Assembly: GCA_027452145.1 (NCBI GenBank) | Contig: DAIDHB010000276.1 | Location: 1-51,915, forward strand | Direction: 5' to 3' | From: Planctomycetales bacterium | GTDB taxonomy: Bacteria; Planctomycetota; Planctomycetia; Isosphaerales; Isosphaeraceae | DNA length: 51,915 nucleotides | Shown here: one piece after another, positions 16,001-24,600 of the stretch | Layout of the letters: every line of letters starts with the position of its first letter | Position numbering within the stretch: position 1 is the stretch's first letter | Made by a program: the position numbers and the translations under genes | The notes under the pieces: model-generated | What the model saw: only the letters and a program-made list of their open reading frames with translations | What the model was told of the DNA's origin: nothing | Databases searched by the model: none

Positions 16001-17374
16001 GGGGTCAAATCCACGAGCGCCTTCAACTTCACTCCCTCCTTCGCGATTGCACCGGGCGGGGAGAGCCATCCCGCGACCGTCTACCTGACCGAAGTACCGG
16101 CCACGCCCGCGGGCGTTGAGGTCCTGGTGCACGCGCTCGACATTCGCGACGGATCCATCCGCTGGACCTGGCGCAGCGGCGTTCGCGAGGCGGATTCCGG
16201 GCTATCCGGCGGAATCGACGCCATCAACTTAGGTGGGAAGCGCCGGGACGCCGTCTGTATCGCCTGTTACGACTTGCGGCGCAACTGCCGGATCCTGCTC
16301 CTCGACCCCGAAGGCCGCGAGATCGCCCATCGCGACCTGCCGCCCGAGCAGGGTTCCCAGATCTATTTTCCGCCGGCGGGCGACTACATGATCGACCTCG
16401 ACGGCGACGGTCGCGACGAGATCATGCTCTGGTACGATCATCGCGTGTCCGCCTGGACGCGCGACCTCAAGGATCTCTGGTCCCGCCCCGCGCAGGGCTG
16501 GGATCTCGGCCACTTCCTGTCCGGGGAGCCCGGCCGCCCCCGCACGATGATCCTCCGGCCCATGACCGGCATCGAGTCGACGACCGGCCGGATCCTCTGG
16601 AGGTATCCGGCGGACCAGAATGCGAACGTCGGCCTGCTCGATCCGGGCGACTCGACGCGAAGGCCGCGGGTGACGTTCTGGCAACAGGGTGCGACCGTCT
16701 GCCGCGAGGTCCTGCCGACCACCCCGGCCGGGGCGATCTTGCCGCCGTCGGGCGCGCCTGTACCGGCCGACCTCGTCCCCGACGATCCGCGCTGGACTCG
16801 CCCGCTGCCGTGGGTCGCGCCCGTCCGCCTGGTCGCCTCGCCGGGGTGGATCTGCGCCCTGCTGGGGCTCGCCCTGGTGAACGTGGTCCTGCCGCTCGGC
16901 CTGCTGCGGCTGGCGGCGCGGCGGAGGCCGTGGACGCTCCGCGTGCTGATGCTCCTGCCGGTCGCCGCCGCGATCCCGCTGGCGAGCTACCTCGGATTCG
17001 AGCCGCTGTTGCCGGCGAAGGTCGACCCGCTGCCGCCAAATCCGAAGCTGCTCTTTGCGCTGGCGACGGCCGCCGGGATGCCGGTGCTGGTCTGGGTCTG
17101 GTTCGCGATCGCGGCGCTGTTCCGGCGCCGCGGGCGGGCGCTCGGGGGGCTTGTCTTGCTCACGGTGGTCACTTCTCTGGTGATCGCGTCGATCTGGCTC
17201 CATTTTGATCGCAGGCTGATGCCGGCGATCGAGCATTATGGCCGGTCGGGCTGGTTGCTGGTGCTGGTGCCGGGCGCATATGCGGCCGCCGTGTTGCTGA
17301 TCCTGGGATGGGCGCTGGGGAGTTTCTACCGATGGCTGAGGCGGCCGGACCGGCGAGCGACGGCGACACCCTGA
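13097..17374 (+). CDS. Array gene 1: FG-GAP/propeller-like giant membrane protein
   Basis: 1425 residues, function unknown. An Arg-rich N-terminus precedes one membrane helix (about 28-51) ending in GWWAYSEWRLGR. A PEGA-like beta domain follows (about 57-135, PDGDYRLRIDADG). Residues about 190-1230 hold ten DxDGDG calcium-type loops (near 231, 302, 423, 483, 544, 672, 724, 788, 928, 1100), alternating with 'SGxxGxxLW/IW' motifs like those of quinoprotein-type propeller blades. The motif DPRWxRxLPW marks the return to the membrane, with five helices (about 1252-1272, 1283-1302, 1318-1341, 1350-1369, 1385-1408). Positive charges put both termini in the cytoplasm and the large domain outside. 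This is the most divergent member, with all ten loops intact and an unusual 'LGERFDEPVLEPFEV' in place of the 'LDESG'/'NESRDD' segment. The start lacks a strong Shine-Dalgarno (AGGA about ten bases upstream). Confidence 0.9.
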   Translation: MSDSVGPGNRRARLRHRLRQKSALRTARVAATSAAATLGFLAAVLGGWWAYSEWRLGRIELTNRGPVATVRVLGERFDEPVLEPFEVTQSHTLALPDGDYRLRIDADGRLGRTSRVAVNRGETIKHRITLEEGRLLGQEIDQFRNSRAYWWRDEPMPYARTTVALELTPGKSDLVELGGRTLLRRDGATGRVVWDAVEPASPHEPGRDPSRWIRPISRRHWFVSIVEPAVDLDGDGTRDVLLTFSEGPGFLAISGADGSMIWNHVASADGPGGPRPDGPERPGPLQPASRRANLIGEPALSDVDGDGTPDVIATISFTEFPAEIERRTGKPVTNSTPFLSQRLVQAISGRSGRRIWTSPIDPAYRSINFRTLGPAVPIRGRRSSWLGFLDRTRYLVLYPATGRPRSSPIELGFEPVRALQHADLDGDGEPDVLALGPGPAVNQQSLAAFSVATGEKLWTAAAAAPYSQPGYVGPRKLWPWLFDLDGDGQTEVIVPDSGPLLPKLAFRGVTVIDGRSGQPRWTRPMMLDNGIHVDELHHLVEAPDLDGDGVHDLVALSRSEGRNPPATRGGPRSEPVQVYADALSGRAGRLLWTWHVDLQHEKYAILWEPRWWGRGPDGWPVLGIPLGGVDPREAGPPSDPSFFHPATVHVLGASTGLEQNRVSGLSRAAVADLDGDGLPDIWGECEGQLRAYRGEPPECWRALRGVSGGNWLTPMELELKPPSDLDGDGITDVMSSDTDEATGHATGSARSGRDGHLIWKTVLQAPWFWSAGKGRSYGMTILTPPHGDLDGDGTPDVIAQRGVYNADPAGREPASFPLQAHSGRDGRLLWNAGPLRLGFEAHGDTQIVKFEPRVFGPGEPPDLLVFHRSPFAKSTAQTASPRVFAGIVEQMRIARIDGRTGRVVWDWPLEDHSSSVRFQQPEMPRLGDLDGDGRLDTALMCTPSQGTPPAEFELRAISLRDGKAIWSRGVKSTSAFNFTPSFAIAPGGESHPATVYLTEVPATPAGVEVLVHALDIRDGSIRWTWRSGVREADSGLSGGIDAINLGGKRRDAVCIACYDLRRNCRILLLDPEGREIAHRDLPPEQGSQIYFPPAGDYMIDLDGDGRDEIMLWYDHRVSAWTRDLKDLWSRPAQGWDLGHFLSGEPGRPRTMILRPMTGIESTTGRILWRYPADQNANVGLLDPGDSTRRPRVTFWQQGATVCREVLPTTPAGAILPPSGAPVPADLVPDDPRWTRPLPWVAPVRLVASPGWICALLGLALVNVVLPLGLLRLAARRRPWTLRVLMLLPVAAAIPLASYLGFEPLLPAKVDPLPPNPKLLFALATAAGMPVLVWVWFAIAALFRRRGRALGGLVLLTVVTSLVIASIWLHFDRRLMPAIEHYGRSGWLLVLVPGAYAAAVLLILGWALGSFYRWLRRPDRRATATP

Positions 17375-20300
17375 CCGATCCCGGTCGGGACGGGAATCCT
17401 GCGTCCCGGGAGGCGCGACCAGGCCGTGGGCCGCTGCGCAACGCGGCGAGGGCGGCTGCCGCGGTGCTGCTCCTCCAGGGCGTCCTTCTCGCCGCCTGGT
17501 GGGCCCACGGCCAGTGGCGGCTGGGCCGTGTAGTGCTGACGAACGACGGCGATCCGCTCACGGTCGAGGTGCTGCACGAGTCCCGCGACGACGTCATCGC
17601 CGGCCCCGTCGCCGTGCTCGATCGCACGACTCTCGCGCTGCCCGACGGCGACTATCGGCTGCGGGTGTCGGGCTCGGGCCGGCCGGGTCGGATCGTGCGG
17701 ATAGCCGTCAACCGGGGCGAGCTGTTGACGCATCCGCTCACGCTCGACGACTCGCGGCTGCTCGGCCAGGCGCCCGCGCTGCCAACGGGCCTCGGCACGC
17801 GGCCCCGGCCGGCCCCGACCCCGATCCCGGCGACGGCCGGCCACCTGGCCCTCGAGATGACTCCGGGCAAGTGGGATTTCATCGAGTGGTCCGACACCCA
17901 GCTCTCCCGCCGCGACGGGGCCAGCGGCCAGGTCCTGTGGGACGCGCTGGCGCCCGCGAAGCCCGGCGAGCCGCCCCGGAAGCTCAACCCCTGGCTGGTG
18001 TGGTTCGCCAGGTCGTTCGGCGAGAGTCGTCTGATCGTTCCCTCGGCCGACCTCGACGGCGACGGCGTGCGCGACCTCGTCTGGACCTTCCCGCAGAAGG
18101 CCTCGTTCCTGGCCCTCTCGGGCAAGGACGGGTCGATCCTGTGGACCTACATACCGGAGCTCGATGGACCCGGCTCGCCCCGGCCCGAGAGCCCGACGAT
18201 TCCGGGTCCGTTCGAGCCGGTCGAGCGAAGGGCCCAGATCCTGCCGCAGCCTGCCCTGCTCGACGCCGACCGCGACGGTGTGCCTGACATCATCGCCACC
18301 TTGCTGTTCCAGGAGCTTCCCGACGAGACCAGCCGCCGCGCCCCGGATCTTCCTAATGCCTCGGGGAACCAGCGGTTCACGACGCATTTCCGCCGGGTCA
18401 TCCAGGCCGTCTCGGGCCGCTCGGGGAAAGCCCTCTGGGCGCACGCAATCGACGCCCGATTCGCCCCGGGCGTCCGCGGGAACTGGACGCTCGGCGCCGA
18501 TGTCGCGAGGGGGCGCACGACCTCGTTCATCGGCTTCCTGGATCGGAACTCCTGGCGCGGCCTGGATCCGGCGTCCGGGCGGACGGTCGTCGGCCCGATC
18601 AACCTGGGCCCGCAAATGTTGCAGTTCGTCAGGTACGCCGACCTGGATGGCGACGGCGTGCCCGAGCTGATCGCCAGCGGCGTCGGCGGCCCGAACGCGA
18701 CGGCCGCCGCGCAGTATGCCCTCACGGCCCTGGCCCTGCCGTCCGGTCGACCGCTCTGGAGCGTGATGCTCGCCGCGCCTTTTGACGTCCCCTTCGGCAT
18801 GTACGGCGCGCGGGAGTGGCCGATGGCTTTCGACCTCGACGAGAAGGGCCGCCGCGCCCTGGTCGTCCCGGATGTCGGCCCGCTCGATCCCGTCCACAAG
18901 TACCGGGGCCTTCGCTGCCTCGACGGTGTGACCGGCCGGACCCTCTGGACCCGCCCGATGCGGCCCGACACGGTCGCGGTCGACGGCGTGTTCGGCGCCG
19001 TCGAGGCGCCCGACCTGGACGGCGACGGCGCCCGCGACGTTGTGACGGCCTCGGTCTTCCTCGGCCGTCATCCGATCAACGCCTACAGCGGCGGTCCCGA
19101 CAGCCCGGAGCGCGTCTACGTCGACGCCCTCTCGGGCAAGGACGGCCGGCCGCTCTGGTGGTGGGCCGTCGATAAGCCCAGGAACGGCAACACCACCGTG
19201 GGGACGCCGCTGTGGTGGGGCCGGGGCCCGGACGGCTGGCCGCTCCTCGCCGTGCCGATCAACGCGGTGACCGGCGTCGCGGGGAGCGCGCCGAGGGCGG
19301 CGTCGGATCCCCACGCTCCCACGGTCCACATGCTCGAGGCCTCGTCCGGCCGCGAGGTCCAGACGATCCGGGGGCTGGTCAATCCGCAGGTCCACGACCT
19401 CGACGGCGACGGCCTGGCCGACCTCTGGGGCGATTACGAGCAGACGCTTCGCGCCTTCCGCGGCGAGGCGCCCGGGCGCTGGCGGGCGCTCGGCACGTTC
19501 CCGCCGGCCGCGGTGTCGCGCCGGATGGACCGGGACGTCCTCTCGCCCGCCGCCGACCTCGACGGCGACGGCATCGGCGACACGCTGCTCGTCGGCCTGT
19601 CCGCACCGGATGAGATGCCCCCCCGGGCCACGGGCTCCCGTACTGCGCTCGCCCGATCCGGGCGCGACGGGCGGATGATCTGGAAGGCGCGCGTCGATAT
19701 CCGCCACGGCTGGTTCGATCGGGACCGGGGGGAGAGATACGGCCTCACGCCGCTAACGCTGCCGGCGGGCGACCTCGACGGCGACGGCGCGCCGGAGATC
19801 CTCGTGAGGGAGAATTCGAGTGACCTACCGCTCCAGGTCGCCCGCGGCCCGGCGACGCTGCCTCTGTCGGTCCTATCGGGCCGGACCGGAAAGACCCTCT
19901 GGTCCGCCGGGCCCCTGCTGCTGGGCTTCGTGGCCCATGGGTACTCGCGCCCCACCTGGACCGGAGCGGTGGCCGTCGAGCCGGGCAGGCCGCCGGACCT
20001 GATCGTCCGCCACGCCAGCCCGTTTCACGGATCCAGCACCGCGCCGGTCGCGGGTAGCAACCTCCAGCAGGACCGTCTCGCGCGGGTCTCCGGCCGGACC
20101 GGGCAGGTCCTCTGGGACGTCCCGCTCGTCAATGGGCCGTCTCCCGTGAACCAGAATACCCCGCCGCCGGTCGTCAGGGACCTCGACGGCGACGGCGCGG
20201 CGGATTTCGCCTTCGTGTTCCGGGATCCCCAGATCATGGCAAATCCTCCCAGTGTCGTGCGGGCCCTCTCGCTTCGCGACGGCCGCCGGCTCTGGTCCTC

Positions 20301-21666
20301 GACGTTCGCCGCGTTCGAGGTGCCCACCACGAGTCTTCGACCGCTCGCCACCGGCCAGCCGGGGCGAGAAGAGCTTTTGATGATGATCCAGAAGCCAGGC
20401 CGCGACACCTGGGAACTGGGCCTTCTTGCCCTGGATGCCAGGACGTCCGCGCCTTCCTGGCGGTGGAACGGCGGTGCCAACCTGCCGAGGACCGGACTGG
20501 CTCCCTCGGTCGTGGTCGCGCGCCAGGGCGCCGGCAAACCCGACATCGTCGCCTTCTGCTTCCAGGGTGAGGGTGTCCGGCGGCAGCTCGTGCTGGTGGA
20601 AGCCGGCGGTCGCGAACGGATTCGGCGCGAGTTTCCCAACGAGTCCAGTGCCATGATCCGCGCCGTCGACCTCGACGGCGACGGCGACGACGAACTGCTG
20701 ATCGGCCACGGCAACCGGGTGCACGCCTGCGACCTCGAGCTGCACGAGCTCTGGTCCAGGCCGGAGCCTCACGGCGTCGTACTGCCGGCCCACCAGTCGC
20801 GAGACCGCCGCGAGGCGTGGGTCACCCTCCAGCCGGGAGGAATTCTCGACGGCCTCACCGGCCGGCCGACCTGGCAGATGCAGCGGAACCTGTCGTGGCG
20901 GCAGCCGGATCGCGAAATCCTCGACCCGGGCGACGCGACTCGACCGCCACTGATCGTCTCCCATTTCCTCGACGGCGCGACCGTTGTGTGTGAGGCCCTT
21001 CCCGCGACCGACGAGGGCACTCTCGCGCCGCCCGTCGGCGCGCGTGTCCCATCGGGCGCGCTTCGCGAGGATCCGCGCTGGACGCGGCTGCTTCCCTGGG
21101 TCCTGCCCGTTGGGCACGAACTGGGATTCCGGCCATTCCTGGTCCTGATCGGCCTGGCGGTCGCGAACGTCTTTTTTCCGATGGGGATCGTCTGGCTGGC
21201 GGCTGGTCGACGGCGCTGGAGCATCCTGACCTTGATGTCGCTGCCCGTCGCCGCCGCGGTGCCGCTGGCGGTTTTCCATACATTCGAGCCGCTGATCCCC
21301 GCGCAAATCGGCGCGACGCCCGTCTCGCCCCGGCTGGTCTTCGCGCTGGGGACGATTGTGGGCGTCCCGTTCGTCGCGCTGCCTGTTGCCGCCTTGGCGT
21401 TGCTGGTCCGCCGGCGGTGGAAGCCGCTTGCCGGATGGTCCGCCCTGGCGGTCGCGGCCACGGCGGCGATCGCCTTCACCTGGCTCTATCACGACAGCCG
21501 CGGCATGCCGGCGATCGAGCACTACGGCCGGTCGGGCTGGCCGCTGGTCCTCGTCCCGGGCGCGTTCGCCACGGGTCTCCTGATCCTGACTGCCTGGCCG
21601 ATGGAGAGGGTCTATCGATGGATGAAGCGCCCGCGCCCGAGCCGGCCCGAGCCGGCGAATCCCTGA
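17332..21666 (+). CDS. Array gene 2 (group A): FG-GAP/propeller-like giant membrane protein
   Basis: 1444 residues with the array architecture: membrane anchor about 39-59 (LLLQGVLLAAWWAHGQW), PEGA-like domain about 65-150, ten loop positions, five C-terminal helices. Loop 2 is DADRDG and loop 4 is DLDEKG, so the fourth site has lost its calcium-type pattern. The start ATG lies inside the YRWLRRP codons of gene 1 (43-base overlap) and has GGGAG nine bases upstream, also within gene 1. Closest relative is gene 3: their PEGA-like regions differ at only a few positions (shared RDDVIAGPV.VLDRTTL.LPDGDYRLRV). A frame open from 17308 would add eight residues, but 17332 aligns with the starts of genes 3 and 4. 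Confidence 0.9.
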   Translation: MAEAAGPASDGDTLTDPGRDGNPASREARPGRGPLRNAARAAAAVLLLQGVLLAAWWAHGQWRLGRVVLTNDGDPLTVEVLHESRDDVIAGPVAVLDRTTLALPDGDYRLRVSGSGRPGRIVRIAVNRGELLTHPLTLDDSRLLGQAPALPTGLGTRPRPAPTPIPATAGHLALEMTPGKWDFIEWSDTQLSRRDGASGQVLWDALAPAKPGEPPRKLNPWLVWFARSFGESRLIVPSADLDGDGVRDLVWTFPQKASFLALSGKDGSILWTYIPELDGPGSPRPESPTIPGPFEPVERRAQILPQPALLDADRDGVPDIIATLLFQELPDETSRRAPDLPNASGNQRFTTHFRRVIQAVSGRSGKALWAHAIDARFAPGVRGNWTLGADVARGRTTSFIGFLDRNSWRGLDPASGRTVVGPINLGPQMLQFVRYADLDGDGVPELIASGVGGPNATAAAQYALTALALPSGRPLWSVMLAAPFDVPFGMYGAREWPMAFDLDEKGRRALVVPDVGPLDPVHKYRGLRCLDGVTGRTLWTRPMRPDTVAVDGVFGAVEAPDLDGDGARDVVTASVFLGRHPINAYSGGPDSPERVYVDALSGKDGRPLWWWAVDKPRNGNTTVGTPLWWGRGPDGWPLLAVPINAVTGVAGSAPRAASDPHAPTVHMLEASSGREVQTIRGLVNPQVHDLDGDGLADLWGDYEQTLRAFRGEAPGRWRALGTFPPAAVSRRMDRDVLSPAADLDGDGIGDTLLVGLSAPDEMPPRATGSRTALARSGRDGRMIWKARVDIRHGWFDRDRGERYGLTPLTLPAGDLDGDGAPEILVRENSSDLPLQVARGPATLPLSVLSGRTGKTLWSAGPLLLGFVAHGYSRPTWTGAVAVEPGRPPDLIVRHASPFHGSSTAPVAGSNLQQDRLARVSGRTGQVLWDVPLVNGPSPVNQNTPPPVVRDLDGDGAADFAFVFRDPQIMANPPSVVRALSLRDGRRLWSSTFAAFEVPTTSLRPLATGQPGREELLMMIQKPGRDTWELGLLALDARTSAPSWRWNGGANLPRTGLAPSVVVARQGAGKPDIVAFCFQGEGVRRQLVLVEAGGRERIRREFPNESSAMIRAVDLDGDGDDELLIGHGNRVHACDLELHELWSRPEPHGVVLPAHQSRDRREAWVTLQPGGILDGLTGRPTWQMQRNLSWRQPDREILDPGDATRPPLIVSHFLDGATVVCEALPATDEGTLAPPVGARVPSGALREDPRWTRLLPWVLPVGHELGFRPFLVLIGLAVANVFFPMGIVWLAAGRRRWSILTLMSLPVAAAVPLAVFHTFEPLIPAQIGATPVSPRLVFALGTIVGVPFVALPVAALALLVRRRWKPLAGWSALAVAATAAIAFTWLYHDSRGMPAIEHYGRSGWPLVLVPGAFATGLLILTAWPMERVYRWMKRPRPSRPEPANP

Positions 21667-24600
21667 TCCCCGATCGATCGGCGAGCCGCCCGCGGCGACG
21701 CCGGATCCATCCCGCGGCCGGCCTGGTTCTCGCCGTCCTCGCGGCCGGGGTGCTCGTTCCGGCCGCCTGGTGGGTTCACAGCCAGTGGCGGCTCGGCCGC
21801 GTCGTGCTGACCAACGAAGGCGACCCGCTCAGGGTCGAGGTGCTGAATGAGTCCCGCGACGACGTCATTGCCGGCCCGGTGGTCGTGCTCGATCGCACGA
21901 CGCTCGAGCTGCCCGACGGCGATTATCGGCTGCGGGTGACTGGCTCGGGCCGGCCGGGTCGGATCGTGCGGATGGCCGTCAATCGGGGCGAGCTGTTGAC
22001 GCGTCCGCTCACGCTCGACGATATCCGCCTGCTGGGCGAGGGGGCCACGGCTGCCCCTGGTATCGGCGGGCTTGGCCGGACCACGACGATCTCCGCCCAG
22101 ACGAATGCCGTTGCCGTCGAGCTCACGCCGGGCAAGTTCGACCTGGTCGAGTGGTCCGACACCCGGCTCTCGCGGCGCGACGGTGCCACCGGCCAGGTGA
22201 TCTGGGATGCGCTCGCGCCGGAGAAACCCGGCGACTCGCACCGGCCCCTGCACCGCTGGCTCGTCTGGTTCGCCCGCGGTGGGTACCAGGCCCGTCTGAC
22301 GACCCCGGCCGCGGACCTCGACGGCGACGGCATCGGCGACCTGGTCTGGACGTTCTACTGGACCGGAGGGTTCCTCGCCCTCTCGGGCAAGGACGGCTCG
22401 GTCCTGTGGACGTATGTCGCCGAGCTCGACGGCCCCGGCCGGGCCCGGCCCGAGTTCCCGGTCATCCCCGGCCCGGTCCCGAACCTCGAACGCGCCGTCC
22501 AGCCGCTCGGGCGGCCGGCGGTCGTCGACGTCGACCGCGACGGCACGCCCGACTTCGTCGCGACCTTGCTCTTCCACGAGTTCCCGGACGAGATCGCCCG
22601 CCGCGCCGGGAATCCGCCCCGCTCGACCCCCATGCCGCCCGGCCCGCCGTTCTTCCGCCGCGTGGTCCTGGCCGTCTCGGGCCGATCGGGAAAGATGGCC
22701 TGGGCGCATTCCATCGATCCCCGGTTCACCTCGATGACCGTCGGCAACTGGAACACGGGGCCCGACGTCGCGCGGGGGCGAACGTCGAGCTTCATCGGCC
22801 TCGTCGACGGCGCCGCGTGGCGCGGCCTGGACCCGGCGACCGGGCGGGTCGTCGCCGGTCCGATCGACGTGGGTTCGCAGTCGGCCCAGCCGGTCCGGTA
22901 CGACGACCTCGACGGCGACGGCATGCCCGAGCTGATCGCCGCCGCGCCGGGCGCCCTCACCGCCTTCAGCTTGCCGGGCGGTCGGAAACTGTGGACGGTG
23001 CCCCTCACCACGAACTTCCAGGTCCCGTTCGGCATGTACCCGTTGCAGGACTGGCCGCTCGTCGTGGACCTCGACGGCAAGGGCCGGCGTGGCCTGGTCG
23101 TCCCGGAGATCGGCCCGCTGGATTCGGTCAACAAGTTCCGGGGGGTTCGCTGCCTCGACGGCGCCACGGGCCGGCCGCTCTGGACGCGCGCCATGCGTCC
23201 CGACACGATCTCGATCGACGGCGCGCTCGGCGCCCTCGAGGCGCCCGACCTCGACGGCGACGGCGCGCGCGACGTCATCGTGGAGTCGATCTTCGTCGGC
23301 CGGCACCCGATCAACGCCAACCAGGGCGGTCCCGACGGACCGGAGCGCGTCTACGTCGACGCCCTGTCGGGCCGGGACGGCCGGTCGCTCTGGTGGTGGG
23401 CCGTCGAGATCCCGACGGACGAATTGACCACGGTTTCGCCCCCGCTCTGGTGGGGCCGCGGCCGGGACGGCTGGCCGCTCCTGGCCGTGCCGATCAACTC
23501 GTCGGGCAACCCGTTCGGCAGGCCTGGTACAGGGACCGAGTCGGCGCTCTATCCGCCGACGGTCTACACGCTCGAGGCCTCGACCGGGCGCGAGCTGCAC
23601 GCGATCCGCGGGCTCACCAATGCGCGGGCGGACGACCTCGACGGCGACGGCCTGGCCGACCTCTGGGGCGATTACCGGCAGACGATCCGCGCGTTCCGGG
23701 GCCAGGCCGGCCCGCGCTGGCAATCGCTGGAGCTGGTCGCGCCGGTCCAGTCACTGCTTCCGCCGACCTGGGAAGCCACCGGACCCGTTGCCGACGTCGA
23801 CGGCGACGGCGTGGGCGACACGGTCTCGAACAACCTGGCCGCACCCGGCAACACGCCCCTCACCGAGTCGGGCAGCCGCACCGCGATCGCCCGCTCGGGC
23901 CGCGACGGCCGCCTGATCTGGAAGGCCCGCGTCGACGCTCGCCGGGGCTGGTTCGACCGCGATGTCTCCGAGCGATACAGCCTCTCGACCCTGCCCATGC
24001 CGGCCGGCGACCTCGACGGCGACGGCGTGCCCGAGATCCTGGTGCAGGAACAACCAACAGTCCTGCCGGTGCAGGTCGTCCGCGGCCCGGCGACATTGCC
24101 GCTCTCGGTCCTCTCTGGCCGGACCGGCCGGACCCTCTGGGCCGCCGGCGCCCTGCCGCTGGGCTTCGAGGCTCACGGCTACTCGCAGGTCAACTGGACC
24201 CGCCCGCTGGTCGTCGAGCCGGGCAGTCCGCCCGACCTGTTCGTCCGCCACGCCAGCCCCTTCCGCACGGCCAGCACCACGCCCATCACGGGGAGCAACA
24301 TCCTGATGGATCGCCTCGCGCGGATCTCGGGCCGGACCGGCCGGGTCCGCTGGGACTTGCCGCTGGTCGACCGCCGCTACCCCGTGAACTTGCAGAACAT
24401 GCCGCCGCCACTGATCGCCGACCTCGACGGCGACGGCGAGGTCGACCTGGTGTTCCTCTACCAGGATCTCCAGGCCTCGTCGAACAACCCGCCGACGGTG
24501 ATGAAGGCCCACTCGCTGCGCGACGGCCGGCTGATGTGGTCCTCGACCCTGGAGGAGACGGGCTATAACCTGTATTCGCTCCAGGCATGCCAGGCGGGCG

